Shown piece after piece: positions 1 through 10,667 of a DNA stretch of 64,000 bases (the stretch's first letter is position 1; each line of letters opens with the position of its first letter). The notes under the pieces were generated by a model, which made no database searches, was not told the origin of the DNA, and saw only the letters and a list, made by a program, of their open reading frames with translations. The translations under genes and the position numbers were made by a program. The DNA is taken from NCBI RefSeq assembly GCF_035046505.1, contig NC_089822.1, forward strand, positions 95,137,659 to 95,201,658, written 5' to 3'. The DNA comes from Tiliqua scincoides. Taxonomy: Eukaryota; Chordata; Lepidosauria; Squamata; Scincidae.

Positions 1-1070
1 TTATTATTCACCAGTCTCTGGGGGTTCCGTGTCACTCTGAGTTAGCAGAAGTTTCCATGTAGTCGTGTCACACACTGCAATTTAACATGCATGCGAGCAG
101 AGGAGAAGAGGCATAGAGCAAGGCCACTGATATATTGTACAGGAACATTTTTGCGTTCCGCTCTCTTTCGTGCCTGGAAACGAACTACAATGCTACCGTC
201 GTTATGCTCCTAATAACAGTAATAAGGCTTTAATGCTTGTATTACTTTCTCCCACTTCTCCTTTCTTTCAGAAGCTTTGATGAACAGACATTAATAATTT
301 GCACCTTGGACTGGACAATGCATTGTGATATATCAAACATGGGCATTGCTAGCATAAGGCAGTAGTATAGCATGGATGGGGTGGCCTGTACCCCCTCCCC
401 CGCTGCACTGCAGAGGTTTTTTTTGGGATCTCTGCAGGGTTATGTGCAGCACTTGCTGCCTGGAGCATTGCTCCAAGTGCTTCAAGCTGATGGGCTCTCC
501 CACCCGCCCCTGTCTCAGTTTGGCTCCAAATCTGAGCCATTCCGGGGGGGGGGGGGTGACATGGCAACACAGGGGGTGACGGCATCATCGCATCACCCCA
601 CTCTGGGTGCTGGCCTGCCCTGCAATGCCATTGGTATAAGAAATGAATTATAAGCTATCTAAAAGCTAGAGAGATCAATCCGAACAAAGAAACCACCTGT
701 TCCAAAGGACTGTGAACCACCTTTAGTTTAGTTTAAAAGGCAAAAGCCGTGTATTGTATCTGGCAAATTGTTCTCTAGCTACTGACTGTACACAAGACTT
801 ATGTCCTATATTAGGTAGGTCTCTCAGGACTTGATTCAGCCAAAGCTAAACATAGTTGAGTCTCGCTGAAGTCAATGGGAGAGAAACTTGTGTGCTTAGT
901 TTGCCCAATGAAATCAATGAAACTTTAAAGTATTAGTTTCCAATCAATTTTTTAACCATATCTGCTTGCTGCTTTTCAACCATAATGGTTCTCAAAATGG
1001 TTGGAAATAATGAGACAAAAAATTAAATTAATATCAAGTAAAGCAACAATTAATTTAAAATTACATTGGG
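1..1070. other. Intergenic, no gene recognised
   Basis: No coding region is recognised. Positions about 372-650 are locally C/G-rich with runs of C and G and may be a worn DNA transposon: the segment resembles, in reverse orientation, the hAT-like sequence at 18028-18350. The remainder is AT-rich and unassigned. Confidence 0.4.
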
Positions 1071-1345
1071 CTTGTTGTATCCGCGGATTCGGGACCCACG
1101 GTTTTCATTATCCGTGGGTCCCTGAACTGCAGGTCATTCCCACATGGACCCTCAAGAGGGCAATGGTTTTTGCTCCAGTCACCTCCAGAGGGTGTTCTGG
1201 GGGCCAGGGAGGCCTCAAAACATGCTCTGGAGACAAGGGAACATAGCTCTCCTAGCCTCCAGAGAATTACAGTGCCCCCAAAATGAGCGAGTTTCATTAG
1301 CCACAAGTTTCCTTATCTGCAGGGAGTACTGGAATGGAAGCCCTG
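1071..1345. mobile_element. Possible Tigger/pogo-like DNA transposon remnant
   Basis: Positions 1081-1123 form an imperfect palindrome built on CCGCGGATTCGGGACCC and its near complement, the kind of end seen in some TcMar-Tigger non-autonomous elements. A weaker TTATCTGCAGGG lies near 1313-1324. No clean TA duplication could be fixed, so both boundaries and class are tentative. Confidence 0.3.
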
Positions 1346-2274
1346 CTAATAACGTGGGATGCCCTATATAAGTAATGTAATATAGGAGACTGGAGAATTC
1401 TGGTGCTGGTGCTTCTCTCCTTTCCCCTGAGCTGCCTCTGTGCCAGGGCCAAAATCAGCAAACTCTGCTGCCACCATAAGGACAAGGTCAGGCAGAGAGA
1501 GACCATCCTTGGAAACCTCCCTCCCAATGACATGGAGAATTCTCCCAAAGCCTAATTAATAGTACGTGGCCAAGGAGCGCTGGGGCTAGGTTCTGTGACA
1601 CAGGTAGCTAAAGAGTTAAACTTTAGAAGTGTTTATTACCAATACAAACAAAAATGGATGAGAGTGGATAATACAAGGAGGAAAGAACAGAGTAAGTAGG
1701 CTGGGAAAACAGCTCAGGCAGGCATGGCCTAAGGGAAAATGTCAACTTAAATACTGACATCCCAGAAGTCGACATCCCAGAAGAAGGGAGGCAAGGCTTC
1801 TCCTGGCTTCCTTGATCTGCCCCAGTCTATTTCAGAACAAAGAGTAGAACAAAGGACATGCAGGGGCAAATAGGCAAATTCCACCGGTGGAACAAACATC
1901 CCACCAGCACTAGCTGTCCTAGGCAATCATAAAAAATACTTCAGTAGCACACCTGGACCCACCAAGGCAGGTAAGTCTGCCGGGGAGGCAGACAAGGAGG
2001 GGGAGGTTGGAATGGGGGAGGGAAGGGAGGAACTAGGTGGTGAAGGGGGCAGGGGGAGGGTGAAATTGCAGGCAGAAAAGCAAAAATAATTCCGTAACAT
2101 CTCTAAATCTCACTGGTCCCTAACTATATTTACTCACATATCAGTTTGAGGGTTCACTACACCTCTGAAACCCATGCAAAAGTACAATGAAACTTATAGG
2201 TATTTACTCCCTTCGAAAATTAAGAGATGGGATGTGTCTTCTTGATTCTAAAATTACACATTTTGGGAGCCATC
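1346..2274. other. Intergenic, unassigned
   Basis: No gene or repeat family was recognised. Positions about 1975-2070 are purine-rich (G/A). The stretch ends at the 8-bp duplication ACATAAAA (2275-2282) of the next hAT element. Confidence 0.4.
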
Positions 2275-2282
2275 ACATAAAA

Positions 2283-3310
2283 CAGGGGTGCTCAGTACGT
2301 CGATCGCGATCCATCGGTCGATCGCGAGGCAAAATTAGTCAATCGCAGGCTTCTCTCCCGTCCACGCATCCCTGGGAGTGAGCCCCGTCCTGGGAGTGAC
2401 GCTCCCTGGGAGTGACGCATCCCTGGGAGTGAGCTCCTGTCCACACATCCCTGGGAGTGAGCCCCGTTGACTCTACTGGGGCTGACTCGTGAGTAGACCT
2501 GGAGAGGAGCCGCTGGCAGGCTTCTCTCCTGCCCACGCATCCCTGGGAGTGAGCCCCGTTGACTCTACTGGGGCTGACTTACCTTTCCCCTGTTTTTGCA
2601 CTGGTATGTATGGAGATCTGCCCCCCCCAACTTCCATCTGTTGGTTCTGTGTGCAAGGGGTTTTGCACTGGTCTTGCTGTGATGTCTATGTAGAGATCTT
2701 CCCTCCCCCACACCTTTCCCGTTTTTGCACTGGTCTGTATAGAAATCTGCTCCCCCCCCCCCAACTTGTATTGGAATCAAGGAAGATCTGGTGAGGAGGT
2801 AGATGTGGTGTCAGCAGTGGCCCCTTTAAGGGTAAGGCCTGGGCATTCAGCAGAGTGTGCTGCACAGCTGCAGCCACTTGAAGGCAATAGGGCCCTCAGG
2901 GATATAAGAGCACCTGAGGCAGGAAGGGCTCCACTTATTTATGTGAGTCAGCCTTTTCCTACATGAAGATCATTAAGTCCAAGTACCATTCCACCATGAC
3001 TGATGAACATTTGGAAGTGTGCTTGAGGCTGGCTGTCAGCAGCTACTGTCCGGACTATGCATTCTTGGCTGATTCACTTCAGTGCAAGTCATCAAAGTAA
3101 ACTCAAGTAATTACAAAAAATGTTTATAGTTAATTATGTTGTGTTGTGCAATATTGGCTCATGCGGTTATGCAAGGTACACCAACATACATTGTACACAT
3201 AAATGTTATATGTTATGATGGGGCGAACATTGTAAAAAAACTCTGGTAGATCTCCGTGCCTTGCTGGGTTTCAAAGTAGCTCTCCAGCCAAAAAAGTGTG
3301 AGCACCCCTG
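2283..3310 (+). mobile_element. hAT DNA transposon, 1028 bp, internally deleted
   Basis: The ends are CAGGGGTGCTCA and TGAGCACCCCTG, a 12-bp perfect terminal inverted repeat. The flanks are a perfect 8-bp duplication, ACATAAAA, at 2275-2282 and 3311-3318. The duplication length and CAGGGG-type ends place it in the hAT superfamily, and the central TA of the target fits the Buster group. The left half has short internal repeats around CATCCCTGGGAGTGAG and TTTTGCACTGG. The right half keeps the last codons of a transposase (2945-3100). It looks like a deletion derivative of a longer autonomous element and is fairly young given the intact duplication. Confidence 0.9.
2945..3100 (+). pseudogene. 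C-terminal 51 codons of a hAT (ZBED/GTF2IRD2-like) transposase
   Basis: An open frame runs from GAG at 2945 to TAA at 3098-3100. It reads ESAFSYMKIIKSKY, then TDEHLEVCLRLAVSSYCPDY, and ends DSLQCKSSK. This matches from memory the C-terminal end of the hAT dimerisation region in transposases related to ZBED5, SCAND3 and GTF2IRD2 (pattern FSxMKxIKSKYRxxLTDEHL...CLRLA). No start codon, BED zinc finger or catalytic residues remain in the 1 kb element, so it cannot make an active enzyme. It is useful for placing the host element within hAT. Confidence 0.75.
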
Positions 3311-3370
3311 ACATAAAAGGTCCTAAACCTAAACTGACCTCAACTCCATCATTGATTTTAGGGTCTAGAT

Positions 3371-3578
3371 CAGCCATTTTCAACCACTGTGCCATGGCAC
3401 ACTGATGTGCCGTGAGAGTTTGGGGGAGGGTCATTTGTTAATAGGGCCAATGGGGTTGTGAGCTCCCCACCAATAGCATGGTGTGCCTTGTCAATTGTCA
3501 AAAAACTGATGGTGTGCCTTGACAATTTTAGTACCTTGTCAGTGTGCCTTGAGACAAAAAAAAGGTTGAAAATCTCTG
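3371..3578. mobile_element. hAT non-autonomous element, 208 bp
   Basis: The ends read CAGCCATTTTCAACC and GGTTGAAAATCTCTG. The flanks are GTCTAGAT (3363-3370) and TTCTAGAT (3579-3586), 7 of 8 identical. Inside are repeats of the phrase GGTGTGCCTTG. No coding sequence. Confidence 0.85.
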
Positions 3579-3586
3579 TTCTAGAT

Positions 3587-4969
3587 ACAGATGTTAATGC
3601 CTAGAGGATGATGTGTTTGGAAGAAGGTGCTACCTGAAGCATTCAGTAAACGCGATCATGGCTAAAATTCCTGTAAAATGAATCCTGATTAAGCCCCTAA
3701 CATCAATGAAAAGTATCACACAGAGAAATGTTTGTGCCATATATGGAAGAGGGGTTACATTTCATGTACACATTCAGATCACACAATCCAAGTTTTGAAA
3801 AGGGCCCGCCTGCTCTAGACTGATAAATGCATGTATTGGAAAGTTGTTTTTTACTTCTGTACATCAGCCATTGTCAAACTTTTTTTGGCTATGGTCCCTT
3901 AGGAGCTTTTCTCAGGTTCCACCCCCCTCTCCCCAGCAAACAAGAATATGACACAAACAGAGAAACATAAAAATCATTCATTATTGAACACCAAGAAAAC
4001 CGGAACATTCTGACAGACTGGACATACCCAGGGGACCATATGGCTCCTGTGAAGAATGGCTGCTATACATATTGCATTGCTCATAGGGTGTTTCCATTTC
4101 AAAAGGTGGAAAAATACCAGAAAATGGCTGTATACTATGGTTTGGGAGATGCAAAGGTTTTCTTTCTTTTAAGAAAACCATCACGAGGACAAAACACTAA
4201 CACAATCACTGACAAGCTTTGCATAATGGGAAATAGTGCCGCGGTTCCTGGAGAGGTCTATCAGCAATCAAGAACAGGAAGAGTTACTAAAAGGAAAAGC
4301 AAACCACAGTGACGCATTGCATTGTGCAGGCCTTTAGCTTGGACAGAAAATGAAAAAGCACTTATCCTTTCTCCACTTCTTTATCCATCATGTCAAAATT
4401 ACCATCATAAACAAAGTGGGTCCTTGGAAGTGAAGAGAAGAAAAAGTGTCCCCTTTCCAGGAACTAGAATTCAGGGTCTCCAAACGAAGCTGTCTGGCAG
4501 GTGATTAAAGAGTGAGAAAAGAATGTGCTTCTTCAATGCAACACATAATTCATGCATGGAACTCACACCCACAAGATGTGATTTGAACTGACAGTCCAAT
4601 CCTATGGCAAAACATGTGTTCCAAAAAGCAACCATAAAACACAGTCCATGTTGATTAGCACGCTGCCAGAATGCTGGCAGGAAGGCCGGAGCCTTCTTGC
4701 ACGCATTGCTGGACCTGCAAAGGCCTGCCAAGGCACATAAGATGGCAGGGGAGGCGGGAAGGGGCTGCCTGCTAAAGTTCTGCCAGTGTCCCTCTAGAGT
4801 TCAGGCTGCCTGCCTGCTTATCTTTCTATAAGCCTGCATGCTTATAGTGACTATAAAAGAAAGAGACATTTTTCCTTGGTGCAATGGTAACAAAGATAAA
4901 CAAAAGTAATAGGTGCTGGAGTGCGGAGGGCCACAGATAACCAGATCTACAGTTACAGGGGGACGCCTG
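3587..4969. other. Intergenic, mostly unassigned
   Basis: No gene was recognised. Around 3868-3990 the phrase GTCAAACTTTTTTTGGCTATGG suggests a worn hAT end. Positions about 4590-4760 are GC-rich with AGTCCAATCCTATGG, which may be a fragment of the GC-rich palindromic repeat class seen at 24.7 and 25.5 kb. Confidence 0.35.
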
Positions 4970-5113
4970 CAGTACTGCAGCTGCAGTGGCTGTTGATATG
5001 TTTCCAGGCTCAATTCAAAGTGCTGGTTATTATCTTTAAACCCAACTTAAGCCCAAAGTATCAAAAAAAAAAAACTGCGCATCTCCCCTTTTGAGCCTGC
5101 CCATGCTCTAAGG
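4970..5113 (+). mobile_element. L2-like LINE fragment, part 1 (interrupted)
   Basis: Around 4970-5040 the sequence translates LQLQWLL...FQAQFKVLVIIFK, matching the L2 reverse transcriptase C-terminal phrase QLHWLPVxxRIxFKxLxLTFKAL. The LINE is cut at 5113 and resumes at 6084. The last bases, CCCATGCTCTAAGG, are the target copied on insertion of the next element. Confidence 0.65.
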
Positions 5114-5579
5114 TCTCTTGTTGGCATCCTTCAGTCTCGTAAGACTATGGTATCGCGCTCTGAATAGTGGTTCTGGAACAGAGTGTCCTCTTCAGTGCGC
5201 GAAGCCTAGGTAATGCAGATATGGAGGATAGATTGTTTCCCATGCAGCAAATCCCCCCCCTCCACGTCACTGAAATGGTCCAATGGAAAGGCAGAAGCCA
5301 ATACGGTTGGTTCCAGCGGCGTAGCAGGAGTTGCCAGAATGTGACTGTGTTCAACCATGAACTGCCTTAGGGACTCCGGCTCCGGATTTTGCCTCGAGGT
5401 TGACTCCTGAAGGCTTTTCCATAACTGTAGCCACAAGGCAATGGAGGTTTGGGATCAGAGTTTTCCTTCTCTCAGATGAGCTGCCTTCCCAGGCTAACGA
5501 GTCCCATCTACCTGGTGGCTGTTTAGTCACCTCTTACGACAAGTACAGCCAAACTGAGGGCCTATTCTTATCTCCAGCC
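5114..5579 (-). mobile_element. 466-bp retroposon sharing its tail with the 5S SINEs
   Basis: The element is flanked by CCCATGCTCTAAGG (5100-5113) and CCCATGTTCTAAGG (5580-5593), a 14-bp direct repeat with one mismatch, typical of LINE-type retroposition. Its left edge carries CCTTCAGTCTCGTAAGACTA followed by TGGTAT, the same tail as the 5S-headed SINEs at 27.9, 40.8 and 51.7 kb, so the element probably lies on the minus strand. No protein match was recognised in the 466 bp. It could be the 3' end of the LINE that mobilises those SINEs, or a longer SINE of the same family. Confidence 0.55.
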
Positions 5580-5593
5580 CCCATGTTCTAAGG

Positions 5594-6083
5594 TAGTGGT
5601 TCCCAAACTGATGGGTTGAGACTCACCAGCCAGGGAAGCACTTGTCCCTACCCCTTTATGGGGCAGGAAGGGGGGGAAGGCAACAATGCGATCCCCAGGA
5701 TTGCAGTGCTGCTGGGGAAGGAAGGGTGTTTACTTATCTGCAGCCAGTGCCGCAGTCCTGGGGGGTCCAGGGAACCCTCCACAGGTCTCCCCATGCCTGC
5801 AAATGTCTAAAAAAAGGGGGAGCACTTCCGGTTTTCGCAATGAAACAGGAAGTGTCTGGGTTTTTTTTTTTCTTTTTTAAAGACTTTTGCAGGCATGGGG
5901 AGCCCTGTGGAGGCCTTCCTGGACCCTCCAGGACGGCAGAGCTGGCTACAGGTAAGTAAAAAAAACCCTCCCAACCCTGGCAGCAGCGCAATTCTGGGGA
6001 TCTCATTGCTGCCATCCCCCCTTCCCTGCACATACTTACAGTGCTCCCAACTCCCTCGTAGGAGTTTGGGAAGCTCTGCTCTA
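5594..6083. mobile_element. hAT element inserted in the target copy of the retroposon
   Basis: It begins TAGTGGTTCCCAAACT and ends AGTTTGGGAAGCTCTGCTCTA, an imperfect inverted repeat. The flanks TTCTAAGG (5586-5593) and GTCTAAGG (6084-6091) match at 7 of 8. The interior is GC-rich, with two opposed blocks around CATGGGGAGCCC/GGTCTCCCCATGCC that could fold as a large hairpin, and T-rich runs at about 5860-5880. No coding sequence. Confidence 0.7.
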
Positions 6084-6425
6084 GTCTAAGGTCATCTGGG
6101 GAGATGCTCTTGCATTTGTTGCCATGTGCTGCAGAATAGCTGATACATGCAATGGAGAGGGTCTTCTCTGTGGCAGCACCAAGGATGTGGCAACGCCCAC
6201 TCTCTTCCATGGGAGACCCAGCATGCTTCCTCAGCACATTGCTTCTGTAATCAGCTGAAGATACGTCTGCTTAGGTTAGCTTTTAATCTTAACTGACATC
6301 GCATGGGATTTTCTGATCTGGGTAGGTGTTTTTCCTCATGTTTTATTGTATATGTATTTTTAACTGATAATTGTAGGCCACTTTGGATACTGAAAGAAAA
6401 GTAAGGTATAAATATTTTATATATG
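6084..6425 (+). mobile_element. L2-like LINE fragment, part 2 (3' end)
   Basis: The LINE resumes with CTAAGGTCATCTGGGGAG, runs through GGGTCTTCTCTGTGGCAGCACC, here quoted only as landmark (about 6156-6178), and ends in a 3' tail with GGCCACTTTGGATACTGAAAGAAAAGTAAGGTATAAAT-like sequence near 6375-6415. The join to part 1 is exact once the two nested insertions are removed. It is highly worn and has no open frame. Confidence 0.6.
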
Positions 6426-6879
6426 AATATACACCCCTCCCCCAAAGTGGCTTCTGTAATCAAATTTCAGGATGTGTGCAGGGGCTGAGAGTGAGGATAA
6501 ATCCCCACTGCTTCTCTGCCCTCACATTTACCGAAGCTGCATTCAGATACAGCCCTCAATATCAGCAAGTCTGCTTTCCTCTGGGGATATCTTCCCAATC
6601 ATGATTACAAGCAAGGCTGTGACAAGCAGCAGCCTCCAGCTGGAACTGGCTATGAAAATACATCTCCTGAAGAATTGCCACTAGGAGCACAAATCTATCC
6701 CATGAGGCCTCTGAACTGATTGCTCGTACAGGAGGAGACGAAGGCAGATTTTCAGGAATAGGTATATGATAGCAAACTGAATCAGGAACGTACAAATGTG
6801 TGCAGTAACACTGAAGAGAAGCAAACTCAATGTAAGGGTTATCAGGAAAGGGATACAAAACAAAACAGCACTCCTATTG
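6426..6879. other. Intergenic, unassigned
   Basis: No gene or clear repeat was recognised in this stretch. Confidence 0.35.
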
Positions 6880-7035
6880 AAATGGCATTTTGTAAATCTT
6901 TTATGCAGCCACATTTAGCATATTGTAGATGGCTTTGAGCTCCTCATTCTGAAAGGGGTATTTTACTGCTGGAAAAGGACAGCTAAGGTAATCAAAGTGC
7001 TTGAGTATCTTGCTTACATGAAAAGCAGTGCTTGA
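6880..7035 (+). mobile_element. Ancient CR1/L3-like LINE fragment
   Basis: One frame reads FMQPHLAYCRWL, a stop, then APHSERGILLLEKDS. This parallels the CR1/L3 reverse transcriptase phrase [20 protein letters not shown]..LEKVQ. Several stops and weak similarity point to an old copy. Confidence 0.45.
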
Positions 7036-7239
7036 AATGGATGGAGGGGGGGGAGTTTCATTTCAAATTAGCAGAGAATCAGTTATATCTGTCGAAAAGA
7101 AATGGGGTGGTTTGAGGTCCACCTAAATCTAAAACTGGCATCCCCAGCTCAGTTCTAGCACTTGTGGAAGGCAAATGCATTTGGGAATTTTAAATTTAGG
7201 GGGAAAAAAGAGGACTAAAAGAAATGTATGAATATAGAG

Positions 7240-7243
<4 letters not shown>

Positions 7244-7295
<52 letters not shown>

Positions 7296-7298
7296 ACA
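7244..7298. repeat. Compound microsatellite (CT)n(CA)n
   Basis: About 14 CT units pass directly into about 14 CA units. The same order recurs at 27256, and on the other strand at 19926. Confidence 0.97.
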
Positions 7299-8463
7299 AA
7301 TACTCGAATCCAGAGTCACTTAATGAACTTGTGTGTGACATTCCAGACAGGCAATAGAATGTGCCACCGTACCTATTTAACTGAAGGAACGTACTGCTTC
7401 AAGGTGGGGATGGCCACTACGTGACTTTAAACAAGATTAACCAAATTTGTGGAGAACCAGTCTCTCATAGCTCTCAGCCATGATAGTTACACGAAACTGC
7501 TTTGTAGTCAAGTGGTATAGTTCTAATGCCTGCTGCTGTGCATAAATAAGGGATATCCATCTGCTTTGTCAGCTTCTGGAGGCATTCGGTCTACCAACTG
7601 TTTGATTCAGCATGGTCGTTTTTATGTTTGACCAAAGGGGAAGAATAAAATGGAGGTAACCCAAATACAGATGATGGTGGGAACTTACCACGGTCACAAG
7701 TGCCACTTGTTAATCAGTAAGCTATGTGGGCCCCTTTATTACATCATGTATAGCATAGCTCCTTCCGGCACCACTCGGTAACATGGAAAGCCTGCAGTCA
7801 TGTGGGATGTACCCGGCCATAGTTTCTTGCCATACCAACATTGCCTGACCCCCAACTGGAGCAAAATTGACAAGGGAAGGAGTCACAGTGTGGACTCTCC
7901 TGATGAAGCCAGGGATTTCTGCCATTACTGGGGTAAGAAACATGTACACCTAACAGGCACGTGAGAAGAATATGTGTATACCAAGGTACTAGAGAACATG
8001 TATTTGGAGAGACAAAGATGGGCAGCCTGCAATCTTATGCGCATTTTCCTGGGAACAGGTCCCACTGAAGTCTATGATACTTCAGAGTAGATATGCATAG
8101 GACTGCTGGCACAGTGAAGAATAAAGCAACAGCTTAAAGCAAAGCTCTGTTTTCATGCAAGTTCATTGCACATTATTGTAGAGGAAGAAAACACCCCAAA
8201 AGGACTGGCAGCTTTTGCTTTAAAACTAATAAAGGTAGTGAGGGGGTCAGGATTCCTTTGATCCAGAGTGTGGCATTTTCCACTTAGCATAACTTTCTGT
8301 TCTTGCTAGCTTGTCTATTCAGGCCAAAATTCCCAATTTCACAATTCAAATGTTGAATGTGAAATGCTAGACTAGATACAGGATCCAATTTGAATTTGAA
8401 TTGCAAAATTCAAACTCAAAATGGGTATGTCTTGGTTACCTTGAAGGTATCAGACATGAAACT
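7299..8463. other. Intergenic, mostly unassigned
   Basis: No gene was recognised. At about 8028-8106 lies a worn copy of the 90-bp palindromic repeat (CTGCAATCTTATGCGC ... GCATAGGACTGC). The rest is unassigned. Confidence 0.4.
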
Positions 8464-8471
8464 GCATAAAC

Positions 8472-8813
8472 CAATGGTTCTCAAACTTTTAGCACCGGGA
8501 CCCACTTTTTAGAATGATAATCTGACAGGACCCATCGGAAGTGATGTCATGACTAGAAATGACGTCATCAAGCAGGAAAATTTTTAACCATCCAAGACTG
8601 CAATCCTACAGACACCCAGGCGAAAGTCCCATATACTATCATTGTTCAAAGCATATACAGAGTAGCCTGTTAAAAGTACAGATCTTTAACATTTTCTCAA
8701 TGCAGTCACATGCCATGGTAGCATCAAGCCTAATATATTAAAAATAAAATAATGAAATTGACCTGCAACCCACCTAGTGGGCCCTGACCCACAGTTTGAG
8801 AAACACTTTTATG
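8472..8813 (+). mobile_element. hAT 'GACCCACTTTTTAGAAT' family, 342 bp
   Basis: It begins CAATGGTTCTCAAACTTTTA and ends CACAGTTTGAGAAACACTT. The flanks GCATAAAC (8464-8471) and TCATAAAC (8814-8821) match at 7 of 8. Relatives lie at 18352, 28196, 34336, 39500 and 62180. Inside is half of the 90-bp palindromic repeat (GACTGCAATCCTACAG ...), found at the same place in the other family members. Confidence 0.8.
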
Positions 8814-8821
8814 TCATAAAC

Positions 8822-9529
8822 CATCAGTTGTTAAATGCTAAATACTAGTGCATGTTCACTTCCAAATACTATTAGATACGTACTCAGAATATATAGTTGT
8901 CAAGTACTGAGCAATCGACCTGGAGTAGAGAGATGCCCATTGCTCTTGAAAGGGGAATCTGCCCTCTATATTACCCTGTGAACAGAAGGCAGTGTTGAAG
9001 CGGGTTGAAGGTCTGCAGCATGCAGAGTAATTGTTGGTATGAAAACAGCTCGGTTTTTTGTTTTTTTTAAATCCCCAAAAAGGAAAGGAATCTGACTGCG
9101 GGAATTGAGCTGATCTCTTCCAACTGCTGAAGCAGCAGAAGCTCCGGTTAAAAATCTCTGGGGGAACAGAGAGAAATCAAGCCCAGAGCTCAGATCCCAT
9201 GCACCTTGGTTGTCAGGTGATCAGAGTTGCCACATTCCCATGTTGGGTGCATATTAATTAACAGGCAGTGCCTGGGATGATCCCCTCCCCCTTGGCAAAA
9301 ATAAAAAGGCCTAGTGCAGCCTGTCCTGTTCCCAATCTTCAATTACTACCTGCTGTCAAACAACTCACCTCCTCTAGAGCTGGCCACTGACTCAGGGCTC
9401 CTAAGAAGCTCCAGGACAAAAATCTCTTCAGTAGCTCCACAGCCCTGTTGCTTTCTCTGCTCATTCATTCTGAACGCGGTTGTACTCCATCTCTTGAAAT
9501 ACCAGCCAGACCTAGGAATGGGCAGCAAC
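8822..9529. other. Intergenic, unassigned
   Basis: No coding region or repeat family was recognised. A T-rich run lies at about 9054-9068. Confidence 0.35.
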
Positions 9530-9607
9530 CCATTTCTGCCCAGCCCACAGCTGTACACATTTGATCCCTGTTGCATATATGCAATGTTGGGCAGAAATGG
9601 CTTAAGG
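9530..9607. mobile_element. Palindromic mini-element, CATTTCTGCCCA family
   Basis: An inverted repeat pairs CATTTCTGCCCAGCCCAC with TTGGGCAGAAATGGCTTAA around a core containing TGTACACATTTGATCC and GCATATATGC. Related copies lie at 41650 and 49124. The right flank reads TTAA here, and the left flank reads TTAA in the 41650 copy. That hints at a TTAA target, as used by piggyBac, but is not proof. Confidence 0.6.
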
Positions 9608-9649
9608 AAGAGGCAGACTTTCTCCCATTTCCCCAACAACCTTCTTTCA

Positions 9650-9679
9650 ATTATTATTATTATTATTATTATTATTATA
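9650..9679. repeat. (TTA)n microsatellite
   Basis: About ten TTA/ATT units lie in a row after TTTCAA. Confidence 0.95.
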
Positions 9680-10066
9680 AAAGAAAACAGGATGCTAGAG
9701 AGAAAACATTTGCATCAGCAACTTGGGGGGGAGGCATGAGAACCACTCCTAACCACGTTTGTTGCAACCCATGAGACCATGCTGGTTTTTACAACAAGCA
9801 TTGCAAGGAATAGAATCACAATGGTGGAAAGGACACAGAAGATCCTCTAGCCCAGACCCCCCTCTAAACACCATGTGTTTCAATGCTCCCACAACCTTCC
9901 TGCAAGACAAATGGGCAGCACTGGAAGCTTTGCAATATCACAGTTCCCAAAATCCCTTGTGGAAAAGCCGGGAACTCATTTAAAAGTGGGTTTAGGCAGC
10001 ATGTGGTTTAGTCTGCTTTCCATCCCAGGACTCCCAGCCACATACCCACAATCCGCAAGCCACTGA

Positions 10067-10156
10067 GGTTACAGTCCTATTCACATTTACCTGGCAGCAA
10101 GCCCCACTGACTATAATGGGACTTACTTCTGAGTAGGCATGCCTAGGCTTGGTCCC
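10067..10156. mobile_element. 90-bp palindromic TNA-target element
   Basis: It starts GGTTACAGTCCTATTCAC and ends CCTAGGCTTGGTCCC, with a central CCCCACTGACTATAATGGGA. The flanks are TGA (10064-10066) and TGA (10157-10159). The 3-bp TNA duplication suggests a PIF/Harbinger-type non-autonomous element. Confidence 0.75.
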
Positions 10157-10244
10157 TGAAATCACACCCTTGCCTCCAACAGAGGTGCCTTTCCTGCTTG
10201 TGAATCATGCACTACACTCTGTTTTTGCAGTTGCACCAGTCCCA

Positions 10245-10316
10245 GGGCAGAGTCGTAACACTGTAGCAATGGCAGAGTACATGCTTTGCAATCTAAGGTG
10301 CCAGGTTCGATCCTTG
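10245..10316 (+). mobile_element. tRNA-headed SINE, part 1 (interrupted)
   Basis: GGCAGAGTACATGCTTTGCA and CAGGTTCGATCCTTG resemble the A- and B-box regions of a tRNA-derived SINE. It is split by the hAT element at 10317 and resumes at 10626. It is not a tRNA gene: no acceptor stem closes. Confidence 0.65.
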
Positions 10317-10617
10317 CAGGGTGACCAGATGTCACAAACGTAAAAGAGGACAACAGACCCCAAAATGTAGGACATCCAAGAAAAATGTAGGGCATGACAA
10401 AATCAAAGCTGAAAACACTTGTGTATATTGAGTTCATGTGGTTAATTGAAACACTCTATTACGCATTGTTAAATTTAAAAATATATTACATATAATTTAT
10501 TGATTACAAGGAGGCTCTGTGCTGCCTGCTCACAGGGAAAAGGAGGACATTTCAGTTCCAGGACACGAGGCTGAAAAAGAGGGCATGTCCTGGAAAAAGA
10601 GGGCATTGGTCACCCTG
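10317..10617. mobile_element. hAT element, 301 bp, inserted in a SINE
   Basis: The ends are CAGGGTGACCAGATG and CATTGGTCACCCTG. The flanks are GATCCTTG (10309-10316) and AATCCTTG (10618-10625), 7 of 8 identical. The target lacks the central TA seen in most other hAT targets of the window, fitting a different hAT subgroup. AT-rich interior, no coding sequence. Confidence 0.85.
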
Positions 10618-10625
10618 AATCCTTG

Positions 10626-10665
10626 GCATCTCCAACTAAAAAAAGATCTCAGGTGATACAAGGTG
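10626..10665 (+). mobile_element. tRNA-headed SINE, part 2
   Basis: It continues part 1 with GCATCTCCAACTAAAAAAAG and ATCTCAGGTG, the usual sequence after the B box in this SINE (compare 21150-21200). Confidence 0.55.
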
Positions 10666-10667
10666 AG

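Noticed and set aside
5734-6237. Minus-strand 167-codon frame
   Set aside because: Spans a hAT element and an L2 piece, including a Lys run from a T tract; chance frame.
9314-9739. Plus-strand 141-codon frame
   Set aside because: Runs through a palindromic mini-element and a TTA microsatellite (poly-Ile), so it is not a gene.
10245-10320. tRNA gene
   Set aside because: Only A- and B-box-like motifs are present, no closed cloverleaf, and the sequence continues as a SINE.
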